Assembly (NCBI RefSeq): GCF_005047655.1
Contig: NZ_SUKF01000010.1
Location: forward strand, 1 to 64,000
Length of the DNA: 64,000 nucleotides
Direction: 5' to 3'
Origin: Sinimarinibacterium arenosum
GTDB taxonomy: Bacteria > Pseudomonadota > Gammaproteobacteria > Nevskiales > Nevskiaceae
Shown one piece after another: positions 45,008 to 54,804 of the stretch (its first letter is position 1; each line of letters opens with the position of its first letter). Under the pieces are notes generated by a model that saw nothing but the letters and a program-made list of their open reading frames with translations, ran no database searches and was not told the DNA's origin. The position numbers were made by a program, and so were the translations under genes.

Positions 45008-46672
45008 ATGTCCCAGTACGTCTACACCATGAACCGGGTCGGCAAGACCGTCCCGCCGAAGAAGGAAATCCTCCGCGACATCTCGCTGTCGTTCTTTCCC
45101 GGCGCCAAGATCGGTGTGCTCGGCTATAACGGCGCGGGCAAGTCCACGCTGTTGCGCATCATGGCCGGCGTCGACAAGGACTTTCACGGCGAAGCGCGGC
45201 CCATGCCGGGACTCAAGGTCGGCTACCTGCCGCAGGAACCGCAGCTCGACCCGAAAAAGACCGTCCGCGAGAATGTTGAAGAGGCGCTGTCGGTCATCAA
45301 GAACGCCCAGGCCGAGCTGGATCAGGTCTACGCCGCCTACGCAGAACCGGACGCGGATTTCGACAAGCTTTCGGCGCGCCAGCAGGAGCTGGAGGCGATT
45401 CTGGCCGCGGGCGATGGCCACAACCTCGACGTCATCATGGACAAGGCCGCCGAGGCACTGAACCTGCCGCCGTGGGATGCCGACGTCACCAAGCTCTCGG
45501 GCGGTGAACGCCGCCGCGTGGCGCTATGCCGGCTACTGCTGTCCAAGCCCGACATGATTCTGCTCGACGAGCCCACCAACCATCTGGACGCCGAGTCAGT
45601 CGCATGGCTGGAGAAGTTCCTCAAGGATTTCCCCGGCACCATCATCGCAGTCACGCACGACCGCTACTTCCTCGACAACGTTGCCGGCTGGATTCTGGAG
45701 CTGGATCGCGGTCACGGCATTCCCTGGCAGGGCAACTATTCGACCTGGCTGGAGCAGAAGGAAAAGCGCCTCGAACAGGAACAGAAGTCCGAAGACGCGC
45801 ACACCCGCGCGATGAAGGAAGAACTGGAGTGGGTGCGCAAGAATCCGAAGGGACGCCAGGCCAAATCCAAGGCCCGCGTCAAAGCGTTCGAAGAGCTTGC
45901 TTCCGCCGAGTTCCAGAAGCGCTCCGAAACGAAGGAACTGTACATCCCGCCGGGCCCGCGCCTGGGTGACGTCGTCATCGAGGTCAACAACCTCAAGAAG
46001 CAGTTCGGCGATCGCGTGCTGTATGAGGGCGTCAACTTCTCGGTGCCGCGCGGGGCCATCGTCGGCATCATCGGTGCCAACGGCATGGGTAAGACCACCC
46101 TGTTCCGCATGCTCACCGGAGACGAAAAACCGGACGGCGGCACGATCAAGATCGGCGATACGGTGAAGTTCGCCCACGTCGACCAGTCACGCGACGCACT
46201 GGATGGCGAGAAGACTGTCTTCCAGGAAATCGCCGGCGGCCAGGACATCCTGCGCGTCGGAAACTTTGAAATGCCTTCCCGCGCGTACATCGGCCGCTTC
46301 AATTTCAAGGGCGAAGCACAGAGCAAGCGCATCAGGGAGCTGTCCGGCGGCGAACGCAACCGCGTGCATCTGGCCAAGTTGCTGCTCAGCGGCGGCAACG
46401 TCCTGCTGCTCGACGAGCCGACCAACGACCTGGATGTCGAAACCCTGCGTGCGCTGGAAGAAGCCGTGCTCGACTTCCCGGGCTGCGTGATGGTGATCTC
46501 GCATGACCGTTGGTTCCTCGATCGCGTCGCCACGCACATCCTCGCTTTCGAGGATTCCGGCGACGTGGTCTGGCACGAAGGCAACTACCAGGACTACGAG
46601 GAAGACTTCCGCCGCCGCACCGGCAGCGAGCCCGGCGTCAATCGCCGCGCACGGCACAAGAAGCTGGCATAA
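45008..46672 (+). CDS. ettA: Energy-dependent translational throttle protein EttA
   Basis: A 554-residue ABC-F ATPase that binds ribosomes and gates entry into elongation according to energy state. Two ABC domains are present: the first with GYNGAGKSTLLR, LSGGERRRVALCRLLL and MILLDEPTNHLDAESVAWLE; the second with GANGMGKTTLFRM, LSGGERNRVHLAKLLL and LLLDEPTNDLDVETL. The EttA arm and the linker (MKEELEWVRKNPKGRQAKSKARV) match the family. It starts MSQYVYTMNRVGKTVPPKKEIL, exactly the family N terminus. A strong terminator follows. Confidence 0.97.
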   Translation: MSQYVYTMNRVGKTVPPKKEILRDISLSFFPGAKIGVLGYNGAGKSTLLRIMAGVDKDFHGEARPMPGLKVGYLPQEPQLDPKKTVRENVEEALSVIKNAQAELDQVYAAYAEPDADFDKLSARQQELEAILAAGDGHNLDVIMDKAAEALNLPPWDADVTKLSGGERRRVALCRLLLSKPDMILLDEPTNHLDAESVAWLEKFLKDFPGTIIAVTHDRYFLDNVAGWILELDRGHGIPWQGNYSTWLEQKEKRLEQEQKSEDAHTRAMKEELEWVRKNPKGRQAKSKARVKAFEELASAEFQKRSETKELYIPPGPRLGDVVIEVNNLKKQFGDRVLYEGVNFSVPRGAIVGIIGANGMGKTTLFRMLTGDEKPDGGTIKIGDTVKFAHVDQSRDALDGEKTVFQEIAGGQDILRVGNFEMPSRAYIGRFNFKGEAQSKRIRELSGGERNRVHLAKLLLSGGNVLLLDEPTNDLDVETLRALEEAVLDFPGCVMVISHDRWFLDRVATHILAFEDSGDVVWHEGNYQDYEEDFRRRTGSEPGVNRRARHKKLA

Positions 46673-46685
46673 GGTCCGTTCTCGC

Positions 46686-46717
46686 AAAAAAGGCCCCTTG
46701 TGCAAGGGGCCTTTTTT
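46686..46717 (+). terminator. Rho-independent terminator after ettA
   Basis: A symmetrical hairpin with a GGCCCCTTG/CAAGGGGCC core flanked by six A on the left and six T on the right, closed by a 2-base centre. It should act for ettA and could also work from the opposite strand. Confidence 0.95.
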
Positions 46718-47053
46718 GTTGCTGCCGCATCCATCGCGACATCGGCCGCACGCCGGCCTGACAAGGCCAAGGCAACACCGGCCTTGCGATGCACTCCCCA
46801 CCGAACAGGCGGGACGGATGAGCGGAGACCGCGCGACGCATTCCTCAGGGTCACGCAGCGTGCAGACACTGCGATCGCTGACATCGCAGTCCATCGCCAC
46901 CACTGGCTCCGCACCAAGATCGGGATGACGTGAAACAGGTTGCCGCGCTCTCCATACAGCCATTCTGAGGCGTCATGGTTTGCGATGAGGGCTGCTGCGC
47001 GCAGTCGCGCCCCAAATACGGTATCGAAGGTTAAAACGCCGAACCCCGGCCAA
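46718..47053. other. Gene-free stretch between ettA and tRNA-Ser
   Basis: Open frames here are short shadows with no recognisable protein. I see no RNA gene, promoter pair or repeat I can support. It is bounded by the ettA terminator and the tRNA-Ser terminator, so it may simply be spacer between convergent units. Confidence 0.6.
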
Positions 47054-47055
47054 AC

Positions 47056-47079
47056 AAAAAGCCCCGCGCGGGGGCTTTC
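47056..47079 (-). terminator. Terminator of the tRNA-Ser transcript
   Basis: Read on the minus strand, a GCCCCCGCGCGGGGC-type hairpin is followed by five T, starting about 10 bases after the tRNA 3' end. It would end the csrA/tRNA transcript. Confidence 0.85.
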
Positions 47080-47088
47080 TGTTTGAAT

Positions 47089-47181
47089 TGGCGGAGAGAG
47101 AGGGATTCGAACCCTCGATACGGGTATAAGCCGTATACTCCCTTAGCAGGGGAGCGCCTTCGTCCACTCGGCCATCTCTCC
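47089..47181 (-). tRNA. tRNA-Ser(GCT)
   Basis: The minus strand folds as a class II tRNA of 93 bases including an encoded CCA. Acceptor arms GGAGAGA and TCTCTCC pair, the T arm contains GGTTCGAATCC, and the anticodon loop CTGCTAA gives anticodon GCT. A long variable arm (about 20 bases, with GTATACGG...CCGTAT pairing) is as expected for serine. It sits downstream of csrA and tRNA-Arg, a classic gammaproteobacterial order. Confidence 0.96.
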
Positions 47182-47351
47182 GGGACGATCAGCCAGGGCT
47201 CTCACCCTGCACACACCTCGATCAATCTTTCGAATGACCGGAGCATCGCAACGTGGCCCCGGTTGGCTTCGATCTGTCAGTCACAACCGACTTATCGAAG
47301 CACTTCTGTCGATCTGATTTACACGATCGACAGCACAGTCCATTTAAATAA

Positions 47352-47428
47352 TGGTGCGCCCGGAAGGATTCGAACCTCCGACCCCCAAGTTCGTAGCCTG
47401 GTGCTCTATCCAGCTGAGCTACGGGCGC
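47352..47428 (-). tRNA. tRNA-Arg(ACG)
   Basis: A 77-base minus-strand tRNA with encoded CCA. Acceptor arms GCGCCCG and CGGGCGC pair; the D arm AGCTCAGCTGGATAGAGC, anticodon loop CTACGAA (anticodon ACG) and T arm GGAGGTTCGAATCCTTC are canonical. The A34 of ACG is normally converted to inosine by TadA. It lies between csrA and tRNA-Ser. Confidence 0.97.
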
Positions 47429-47511
47429 GCATTCCCTGCAAACAACGCTACAGGGGCCGCGATTCTAGCGGCCTCGCTAGTGAAGGTAAAGAGAAAGTTG
47501 CAGCGAATTTG

Positions 47512-47706
47512 TCAGGCGGCCGCTTTCGACAGGTTTTCAACATCGTCATGGTGCAATCGTTCGAAAACTTCCTCGCGATGCACGCTGATGTCACGGGGCG
47601 CTTTGACGCCAATGCGCACCTGATTGCCTTTGATGCCAAGCACCGTCACTTCCACCTGATCGCCGATCATCAGGGTCTCACCGACGCGCCGTGTCAGTAT
47701 CAACAT
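47512..47706 (-). CDS. csrA: Carbon storage regulator CsrA
   Basis: A 64-residue RNA-binding dimer that represses or stabilises target mRNAs by binding GGA motifs near ribosome sites. The sequence [30 protein letters not shown] and [13 protein letters not shown] is highly conserved, including the key Arg/Leu residues near the start and the VHREE motif. I chose the ATG at 47706 rather than one 15 bases upstream, which would add MEDGG. The gene lies between lysC and the tRNA genes. Confidence 0.97.
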   Translation of the reverse strand: MLILTRRVGETLMIGDQVEVTVLGIKGNQVRIGVKAPRDISVHREEVFERLHHDDVENLSKAAA

Positions 47707-47800
47707 TCCACCATCCTCCATGACTGCATGGGTGCAGTGTCAGAGAATGCGACGGTGGGTCCAATCCTGAGCGATGGCCCACCGCCTGTGGATAAGTGAC

Positions 47801-49027
47801 TCAGGCGGCCGGCGCCGTCTCCAGTCCGAAGGCCTTGTGCAAGGTCCGCACGGCCAGCTCCAGATACATTTCCTCGATCACCACCGAGATCTTGATCTCG
47901 GAGGTCGAAATCATCCGGATGTTGATGCCGGCCGCGGCGAGCGCCTTGAACATCTTCGACGCAATACCGGCGTGGCTACGCATGCCGACACCGACCAGCG
48001 ACACCTTGACGATGTCCGTGGCGCTGGCGACGCCCTTGGCGCCTAGCTCGGCCCCTAGTCGGCTCATCACTTCCAGCGTGCGCTCGTAGTCATTGCGATG
48101 CACGGTGAAGGTGAAATCGGTGGCGCCGTCGCCGCCGACGTTCTGAACGATCATGTCGACTTCGATGTTGGCCTCGCCCACCGGGCCAAGAATGGCCGCG
48201 GCAATACCCGGGCGGTCCGGCACGCCGCTCATGGTGATCTGGGCCTCGTCGCGGTTGAATGCGATGCCAGAGATCAGGGGCTCTTCCATCTTGTTGTCCT
48301 CAAGCGTAATCAGAGTGCCTGGGCCATCCACGAAGGTGGACAGCACACGCAGCGGAACCTTGTATTTACCTGCGAATTCGACCGAACGGATCTGCAGCAC
48401 CTTGGAGCCGAGACTTGCCAGCTCGAGCATTTCCTCGAAGGTGATGTGATCCAGGCGCCGCGCCTTCGGTTCAACCCGCGGATCAGTGGTATAGACGCCG
48501 TCGACGTCGGTGTAGATCTGGCACTCGTCCGCCTTCAGCGCCGCAGCCAGTGCCACACCGGTCGTATCCGAACCACCACGTCCCAGTGTGGTGACGCTGT
48601 TGTCGTCGCAGATACCCTGGAAGCCGGCAACCACTGGTACGATGCCGGCCTCGCAATCGCTGCGCAGGCGTTCTGCATCGATTTCCTGGATGCGCGCTTT
48701 CATGTGCGAGCCATCCGTGCGAATCGGAACCTGCCAGCCCGTGTACGAGCGCGCCGAAACGCCGACCTTCCCGAGCGCCAGCGCCAGCAGCCCGATCGTG
48801 ACCTGCTCACCAGTGGCGGCGATCTGGTCGAACTCACGCTGCGATCCTCGCGGATCGATCGACTTCGCCAGCTTCAGCAGGCGGTCGGTTTCGCCGGACA
48901 TCGCCGACACCACCACCACGACCTGATGCCCCTGTCCATGCCACGAGGCGACCTTGCGCGCGACATGCTCGATGCGCTCGACCGAGCCCATTGAGGTGCC
49001 GCCATATTTCTGAACGATGAGTGCCAT
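47801..49027 (-). CDS. lysC: Aspartate kinase
   Basis: Aspartate kinase phosphorylates aspartate, the first step to lysine, threonine and methionine. The 408-residue protein begins MALIVQKYGGTSMGSVERI and has the catalytic GFQGICDDNSVTTLGRGGSDTTGVALAAAL. The C-terminal half has two ACT domains (ITMSGVPDRPGIAAAI and SLVGVGMRSHAGIASKMF), the usual feedback-sensing arrangement. The ATG at 49027 is the conserved start. Its place between alaS and csrA is common in Pseudomonas and Xanthomonas relatives. Confidence 0.97.
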   Translation of the reverse strand: MALIVQKYGGTSMGSVERIEHVARKVASWHGQGHQVVVVVSAMSGETDRLLKLAKSIDPRGSQREFDQIAATGEQVTIGLLALALGKVGVSARSYTGWQVPIRTDGSHMKARIQEIDAERLRSDCEAGIVPVVAGFQGICDDNSVTTLGRGGSDTTGVALAAALKADECQIYTDVDGVYTTDPRVEPKARRLDHITFEEMLELASLGSKVLQIRSVEFAGKYKVPLRVLSTFVDGPGTLITLEDNKMEEPLISGIAFNRDEAQITMSGVPDRPGIAAAILGPVGEANIEVDMIVQNVGGDGATDFTFTVHRNDYERTLEVMSRLGAELGAKGVASATDIVKVSLVGVGMRSHAGIASKMFKALAAAGINIRMISTSEIKISVVIEEMYLELAVRTLHKAFGLETAPAA

Positions 49028-49034
49028 TTGAAAA

Positions 49035-49119
49035 GCAGTTTCCAGTGAGGTGTTTCCAGTCCCTGGAGCGCATTCCCGTTTCGGTGAACTGAAACGGTGG
49101 CCCGGCAACTGGAAACCGA
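49035..49119. repeat. TTTCCAG repeats between lysC and alaS
   Basis: Two direct TTTCCAG copies (49038-49060) and an inverted AACTGGAAAC copy (about 49108-49117) lie in the 98-base gap between lysC and alaS. The GCAGTTTCCAGT core matches the repeat after hisI at 20647. The inverted arrangement could form a hairpin in the alaS-lysC transcript. Confidence 0.45.
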
Positions 49120-49125
49120 ATGCCG

Positions 49126-51762
49126 TTATTGAAGCTTCTGCTCGACCCAGCCGTAGACGCTGTCGATTGCCGCCGGCAGTGCCGCTGGCAGCGTGCCGCC
49201 GGCCTGCGCCATGTCCGGTCGACCACCACCCTTGCCACCAACCTGACCAGCGACAAAATTGACCAACTCGCCGGCCTTGACCTTGCCGGTCAGATCCTTG
49301 GTCACCCCGGCGATCAGACTGACCTTGTCGCCATTGGCTGCGCCGAGCAGGATCACGCCAGAGCCGAGCTTGTCCTTCAGCTGATCCATCAGATCGCGCA
49401 GACCGCCGCCGTCGACTCCTTCGACGCTGGCCGACAGCACCTTGGTCCCGCTGATGTCGCGCGCCTGCCCCACCAGATCACCGCCGGCGCTGGACGCCAG
49501 CTTGGATTTGAGCGCCGCCAGTTCCTTGTCCAGCTGCTTGCTGCGATCCTGCAGCTGCTCGATCTTGGACACCAGTTCGTCCGGAGACGCGCGCAACAAC
49601 TCCGCCGCGTGGCGCAGACGCTGTTCCAGCTCGCGCAGATAGTTCAGCGCATTGTCTCCGGTGATCGCCTCGACGCGACGCACGCCGGCGGCAACGCCGC
49701 CTTCCGACACAATCTTGAACAGGCCAATATCGCCTGTGCGCGCGACATGCGTGCCACCACAGAGTTCGGTCGAATAGCCGCCCATTGTCAGCACGCGTAC
49801 TTCGTCACCGTACTTTTCACCGAACAGCGCCATCGCGCCAGCCTTGATCGCGTCGTCGTAGCTCATCAGGGCGGTTTCGACCGGCACATTCGCCAGCACC
49901 GCCGTGTTCACACGACGTTCGATCTCGGCCAGTTCCTCAGCCGTGATCGGCTGGTTGTGCGAAAAATCGAAACGCGTGCGCTGGGCATCCACCAGCGACC
50001 CCTTCTGCGCCACGTGCGCACCAAGCACGTCGCGCAAGACGCGATGCAACAGGTGCGTGGCCGAGTGATTGCGCATGGTTGCGCGGCGCAAGCTTTCGGT
50101 GACCTCGGCCTTGACGGAATCGCCGACCCTCAGCGTGCCTGATGCCAGGCCGCCGTGATGACCGAACACCGAGCCCTTGATCTTCTGCGTGTCCGCGACA
50201 TCGAAACGCATCGTCGCCGCGGACAGCACGCCACGATCACCGACCTGACCACCAGACTCGGCATAGAACGGCGTGGCATCCAGCACGACGACACCCGATT
50301 CGCCGGCGTTGAGCGCGTCAACCGACGCGCCGTCGCGGTACAGCGCGACGACGGTCGCCTCGCCCTGCAACGCGTCGTATCCGGTAAAGCGTGTATCGGC
50401 CCCGGTGTAACTCAGACTCTGGCCGGTCTTGAAACTGCTGGCAGCGCGGGCACGCGTGCGCTGCGCTTCCATCTCGCGCTCATAGCCGTCCATATCCAGG
50501 CTCAACTCACGCTCGCGCGCGATATCGGCCGTCAGGTCCAGCGGGAACCCGTAGGTGTCATACAGCTTGAACACGACCTCGCCGGGGATGGTCTTGTCGG
50601 CAATGCCGGCAATCGCCTCGTCGAGCAACTTCATGCCCTTGTCCAGGGTCACCGCGAAGCTGTCCTCTTCGGCACGGATCGCCTTTTCGATCTGCGCCTG
50701 CTGCTCAACCAGCTGCGGATAGGCTTCGCCCATGATCTCGACCAGCGGCTTCACCAGCGCATGGAAGAACGCGTCAGTCACGCCAAGCTTGTAACCGTGA
50801 CGGATCGCGCGGCGCATGATCCGGCGCAGCACGTAGCCGCGACCTTCGTTGGACGGCAGGACGCCGTCAGCCATCAGGAATGCCGTGGCGCGGATATGGT
50901 CGGCGATGACCTTCTGCGACGGGCTCGAATAGGGCTCTGCCCCGGCCAGTTTCGCCACGGCCTCGATCAAGTGCCGGAATACGTCGATCTGGTAGTTGTC
51001 GTGCGTGCCCTGCATCAGCGCGCTGATGCGCTCCAGACCCATGCCGGTATCGACGCTGGGCGCCGGCAGCGGTGACATCGTGCCATCGGCCGCGCGGTCG
51101 AACTGCATGAACACGATGTTCCAGATCTCGATCCAGCGATCACCGTCCTCTTCGGCCGAGCCCGGCGGCCCGCCCCAGATGCCCTTGCTGCCATCCGGAT
51201 CATGGTCGTAGAAGATCTCGGTGCACGGGCCGCAGGGGCCGGTGTCGCCCATGCTCCAGAAATTGTCGGAGGCGTAGCGCGCGCCCTTGTTGTCTCCAAT
51301 GCGGATGATGCGGTCCGCCGGCACGCCAATCTCTTTGTTCCAGATCTCGAAGGCTTCGTCGTCTTCCTGGTACACCGTGACCAGCAGGCGTGCCGGGTCG
51401 ATCGCCAACCAGTCCTTGCCGGTGATGAACTCCCAGGCAAAACGGATCGCTTCCAGCTTGAAGTAATCGCCGAAGCTGAAATTGCCGAGCATCTCGAAGA
51501 AGGTGTGATGCCGCGCGGTATAGCCGACATTCTCCAGATCGTTGTGCTTGCCGCCTGCGCGCACGCACTTCTGGCTGCTGACGGCGCGCGTGTACGGCCG
51601 CGTGTCCTGCCCGGTGAAGACGTCCTTGAACTGCACCATTCCGGCATTGGTGAACAGCAGGGTCGGGTCGTTACCCGGAACCAGCGGGCTCGACGCGACG
51701 ACGGTGTGAGCCTGCTGACGGAAGTACTCCAGAAAGCGGGCACGAAGCTCGTTGCTGTTCAT
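49126..51762 (-). CDS. alaS: Alanine-tRNA ligase
   Basis: AlaRS charges tRNA-Ala and edits mischarged Ser/Gly. The 878-residue protein has the class II core ([28 protein letters not shown]), the editing-domain zinc motifs [16 protein letters not shown] and [15 protein letters not shown], and the C-terminal dimerisation/DHHA1 region ([23 protein letters not shown]). The start [16 protein letters not shown] at 51762 is the family start; upstream in-frame residues are not conserved. lysC and csrA follow, in the common order. Confidence 0.98.
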   Translation of the reverse strand: MNSNELRARFLEYFRQQAHTVVASSPLVPGNDPTLLFTNAGMVQFKDVFTGQDTRPYTRAVSSQKCVRAGGKHNDLENVGYTARHHTFFEMLGNFSFGDYFKLEAIRFAWEFITGKDWLAIDPARLLVTVYQEDDEAFEIWNKEIGVPADRIIRIGDNKGARYASDNFWSMGDTGPCGPCTEIFYDHDPDGSKGIWGGPPGSAEEDGDRWIEIWNIVFMQFDRAADGTMSPLPAPSVDTGMGLERISALMQGTHDNYQIDVFRHLIEAVAKLAGAEPYSSPSQKVIADHIRATAFLMADGVLPSNEGRGYVLRRIMRRAIRHGYKLGVTDAFFHALVKPLVEIMGEAYPQLVEQQAQIEKAIRAEEDSFAVTLDKGMKLLDEAIAGIADKTIPGEVVFKLYDTYGFPLDLTADIARERELSLDMDGYEREMEAQRTRARAASSFKTGQSLSYTGADTRFTGYDALQGEATVVALYRDGASVDALNAGESGVVVLDATPFYAESGGQVGDRGVLSAATMRFDVADTQKIKGSVFGHHGGLASGTLRVGDSVKAEVTESLRRATMRNHSATHLLHRVLRDVLGAHVAQKGSLVDAQRTRFDFSHNQPITAEELAEIERRVNTAVLANVPVETALMSYDDAIKAGAMALFGEKYGDEVRVLTMGGYSTELCGGTHVARTGDIGLFKIVSEGGVAAGVRRVEAITGDNALNYLRELEQRLRHAAELLRASPDELVSKIEQLQDRSKQLDKELAALKSKLASSAGGDLVGQARDISGTKVLSASVEGVDGGGLRDLMDQLKDKLGSGVILLGAANGDKVSLIAGVTKDLTGKVKAGELVNFVAGQVGGKGGGRPDMAQAGGTLPAALPAAIDSVYGWVEQKLQ

Positions 51763-52025
51763 GGGAATAACAGTTCGGAAAGGCAGCGTTCGGGAATGCG
51801 GCGGTAAAGACCGGATTCGAAACAAAAAGGGGCGTTATGGTAGCCAAGCCCCGATGTTGCCGCCACACGCGGCGTGTGCGCACTGGCGCTGACGGAGCCT
51901 TCCGGCCACGCCCACCCTACCCTGCAGCGCCCGCGAACGCGACCCGGAATGCGCGATCAGGGTCGGGTCACCGTCACGCCGATGCCGCACCGACTGAAAC
52001 AGGTGACAGCAGCCAGCTGACGCGC

Positions 52026-52757
52026 TCACGCGCGCGGACGGTGCCGGCTCCTCAGCCACAACCAGAATCCGCTGACCGCCAGCAGCGCGAACAGCAGCGC
52101 GAACACATCGACCACCCAGGGCCCCCAGGCACCCAGCAGCCGCCCGCTGTGCAGGTCGAGCAGCACGCGCTCCCAATTGAGCTGACGGCTGCGCGCATCC
52201 GCGACGACAGCCCGGGCCAGCGACACCGGCAGCGGGCGGGCACCGGTCACGGCATCCGGCGCTGCACTCGGGGTCCAGGCCAGCAGACTGCTGTCACTGG
52301 CATGCCACAGCTCCCCGGTCTCGATCAGCACGCGATCTGCGCTTGCCGCGATCGCATCGATTGCGCCCGGTAGGGAAGCCCGATCCAGCTGATCGATCCG
52401 ATGCCCCGCACCGTCGAGAACCACCAGCGCGTCACCGCCGCCGGCGAAGATCATGCCCTCGAGCGTCACGGCACCCCGCAAACGATCGAGCGTCCCCGCC
52501 GCATTGGCATCGACATAGAGCTGGCCGCCGCTGACGCTGATCCAGAACGGCGCGACAAAGTACCCCATCGGCGCCGCGATCTGGATGCCATAGCGATCCA
52601 GCACCCAATCCGCCCGGACCGGACGCTGGTCAAGTCCCAGCGACGGCGCATGGTTCAGCAGCATGCCGGTCACCACCAGCAACAGCACGCCGATCGCTGC
52701 CAGGGCGCCGGCGCTGCGATGCCAGCGCCGCATGCGAATGCGGACGCTATGGGTCAT
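52026..52757 (-). CDS. PepSY domain membrane protein
   Basis: A 243-residue inner-membrane protein with an N-terminal helix (SAGALAAIGVLLLVVTGMLLNHA), a periplasmic domain of about 160 residues, and a C-terminal helix preceded by LLDLHSGRLLGAWGPWVVDVF. This tail phrase is nearly the same as in the fragment at 2-316. The ATG overlaps the stop of the FMN-binding gene by 4 bases (ATGA). It is the last gene of the porin/FMN/PepSY operon and is expected to work with the FMN-binding protein in transfer of electrons to the periplasm. That is inference. Confidence 0.87.
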   Translation of the reverse strand: MTHSVRIRMRRWHRSAGALAAIGVLLLVVTGMLLNHAPSLGLDQRPVRADWVLDRYGIQIAAPMGYFVAPFWISVSGGQLYVDANAAGTLDRLRGAVTLEGMIFAGGGDALVVLDGAGHRIDQLDRASLPGAIDAIAASADRVLIETGELWHASDSSLLAWTPSAAPDAVTGARPLPVSLARAVVADARSRQLNWERVLLDLHSGRLLGAWGPWVVDVFALLFALLAVSGFWLWLRSRHRPRA

Positions 52758-53317
52758 TCGCTTCGCAAATGCCGGTCGAGCATCAGCGCAACGCGCGCAA
52801 GCTTGCGCACCGCGTTGACCGACAGGGTCGCACCCGCGATGTTGTCGATCCGCCGATCCAGTTGATCATCGGCATCGAGAATGGCGCCAGAGAAGCGTCG
52901 GGTGAAAAAGTCGTTGCGCACTTCCCATCCGCGGCTTTCCCGATAGATCAGAATGCGCAGCGCCTGAATCCGGCCCTGATCCACGACAATGCCGACAGTG
53001 ATTGGGCGCTCCTTGCCGATTTCCTCGAGAATCCAGGCACTGCGCGCAGCAGACTGCCAATACCGCAAACGCACGACTCCGGGCGGATGGCCCAGCACGT
53101 CGGCAACCTGATCGCGCAGCTCGCCGGTCAACCACAGAAGCTGCGGTTCCGGCGAGGATCCGTCGAAAGCCGAGGCGACAAATGCCTCCGGCGTCAGGAA
53201 CACCGATCCTTCCGCATCGACCGCGGCCACCGCGGTGGTGATCGCGGCCAGCAGCAGGCCGACCGCGATCACGGCACGGGATCGCTTGTTCAGACGTGAA
53301 TTAGAAGTTGTAGCCAA
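52754..53317 (-). CDS. FMN-binding domain protein, exported
   Basis: A 187-residue exported protein with a hydrophobic signal (VIAVGLLLAAITTAVAAV) and a C-terminal FMN-binding domain. The motif DNIAGATLSVNAV matches the covalent flavinylation signature, in which ApbE attaches FMN to the Thr of the GAT core. The start is uncertain: a TTG at 53317 gives a normal-length signal n-region with Lys/Arg residues, while an ATG at 53350 would give an unusually long one. The gene overlaps the porin 3' end and is coupled to PepSY by ATGA. Confidence 0.83.
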   Translation of the reverse strand: MATTSNSRLNKRSRAVIAVGLLLAAITTAVAAVDAEGSVFLTPEAFVASAFDGSSPEPQLLWLTGELRDQVADVLGHPPGVVRLRYWQSAARSAWILEEIGKERPITVGIVVDQGRIQALRILIYRESRGWEVRNDFFTRRFSGAILDADDQLDRRIDNIAGATLSVNAVRKLARVALMLDRHLRSE

Positions 53318-54575
53318 GACCCAGGTCGAATCCGTCGAAATCGCGTCCATTCTCGGACGACAGGTCATGCTCGCGGACACGGTAGTCCGCCTTCAGCACG
53401 ACCTGCGGATGGGGATAGTAGTTGAATCCACCTTCCCACTGCGAAAACTGGTCCTGCGCCCGCACGCCATCGACTTCCTCATAGCGCACATAGAGTCCGA
53501 AAGGCTCGGCAATCCGATAACTCGGCTCGACGTACCAGCCACTCTGGCGATCGGCATCGGCCAGCTCAGCCGCGTCACCCGACAGATCCCAGCCGGCATA
53601 CAGTGCCCGCAACCCGAATGCACCCCGCGTCCAGATCGCGTGCGCGGTGTACAGCAGGGCTTCGTCCAGACCGTCGCCGTCGGCCTGGCTGGCATCGGAT
53701 TGCCATTGCAGCGTACCCGCCAGCTCCAGTCCGGGGACCCCGGTATAGCGCAGGCGCGTGGTGTACGCGAGATCCGAAGCATCGGCCTCGGAGGTCTTCT
53801 GACGCCCGGAACGCACCCGGAACGCGCTGCTGCCGTCGGTCGGAATTGCCAGCCCCTCGTGGATCATGACATCCCACTGCAGACCTTGGGCAAACCGATA
53901 GGTCGCGCCGGCGCCGCCGGCCCACCAGGTGCTGGGAATGATGATGCTCTCGACGTCATTGCGCTCGACGCCGTAGAACGTCGTCGGCTCGTGCGTCTCG
54001 TTGAGGATGCCGACGGGAATCAGCATGAGTCCGCCGCGGGCCGACAGCGAGGTGTTGACGTCGAACTCCACGTAGGCCTGCTCGACTTCGACTTCCCCAT
54101 CCTGCCCGTCGCCGGCAATCGAGTGCTCGACCTCCAGCTCGGATACGAAGCGGACGCGATCGGAGAAGTCGTAGCCGGTGTACAGCACGAATCGATGCAG
54201 ATCGATCATGTCCAGATCGTTGGCCGCATCGTCCGCACGCAACTGGTTGTAGTGCAGCTCGCCATAGCCGCCGAAATGCACTGCCGAGGGACCGTTTCCG
54301 CCCCCCTGCGCAACATCCGCCAGGGCATCGATCCTAGCCTGCTGAGCGTCAACCTGCTGTTTCAGCGCGCCAACCTGCGGTGCGTCCGCACGATCCTCGC
54401 GCTCCTCCGCGAGCTGCTCGCGCAGGGATTTCACCTCCGCCTGCAAGGCCTGGATGATCTCGAACAGCTCCGCATTGCTCGGCGGTTGGGACTGGGCCGA
54501 TGCCGGCGCGGTCGATGCCAGCGCCAGCAAACCCGCAGAGTAAATTGCGGCCGCGCCGCGCGTCAGTAAATTCAA
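53301..54575 (-). CDS. Outer-membrane porin with N-terminal coiled coil
   Basis: A 424-residue protein with a signal peptide (GAAAIYSAGLLALASTAPASAQ), a coiled-coil stalk (AELFEIIQALQAEVKSLREQ, ALKQQVDAQQARIDAL) and a beta barrel beginning VHFGGYGELHYNQL and ending in phenylalanine (DLGLGYNF). It resembles porins of the OprO/P-like group. I chose the TTG at 54575 because GGAGAAG lies 5 bases upstream and the signal peptide follows; the open frame upstream has no ribosome site. It heads an operon with the FMN-binding and PepSY genes. Substrate unknown; the neighbours suggest a metal complex. Confidence 0.87.
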   Translation of the reverse strand: MNLLTRGAAAIYSAGLLALASTAPASAQSQPPSNAELFEIIQALQAEVKSLREQLAEEREDRADAPQVGALKQQVDAQQARIDALADVAQGGGNGPSAVHFGGYGELHYNQLRADDAANDLDMIDLHRFVLYTGYDFSDRVRFVSELEVEHSIAGDGQDGEVEVEQAYVEFDVNTSLSARGGLMLIPVGILNETHEPTTFYGVERNDVESIIIPSTWWAGGAGATYRFAQGLQWDVMIHEGLAIPTDGSSAFRVRSGRQKTSEADASDLAYTTRLRYTGVPGLELAGTLQWQSDASQADGDGLDEALLYTAHAIWTRGAFGLRALYAGWDLSGDAAELADADRQSGWYVEPSYRIAEPFGLYVRYEEVDGVRAQDQFSQWEGGFNYYPHPQVVLKADYRVREHDLSSENGRDFDGFDLGLGYNF

Positions 54576-54733
54576 GGCTCTTCTCCGTGGCAGGGCGGCC
54601 TGCACATGGATGGCCGGCCCCGATCGATGGGTCCTGATGTTCTGGCCGCCACGCACGCACTCCGAAAACCCAGCAATACGGCCTGCGGGATATCCGGCAG
54701 CCGGGCGGCGCCCCATACAAATAGTAATATGAA

Positions 54734-54756
54734 TGATATTCGATCTCAATATCATG
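54734..54756 (-). promoter_or_regulatory. AT-rich inverted repeat upstream of the porin operon
   Basis: ATGATATT and AATATCAT form perfect 8-base arms separated by 7 bases, in an AT-rich island (54721-54760) of otherwise GC-rich DNA. An overlapping GAATGATATTC element is also self-complementary. The porin start is about 160 bases downstream. It could be a Fur-type or other metal-regulator operator, but the match to the Fur consensus is weaker than at 11697. Confidence 0.5.
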
Positions 54757-54804
54757 AACTCGCGTATTTCCGGCGCATCGACGGTGGCGGTCGGCCCTGC
54801 CGGT

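Noticed and set aside
46718..47053. Possible small protein or RNA between ettA and tRNA-Ser
   Set aside because: Only short shadow frames with no ribosome site or conserved motif; no RNA structure beyond the two terminators.
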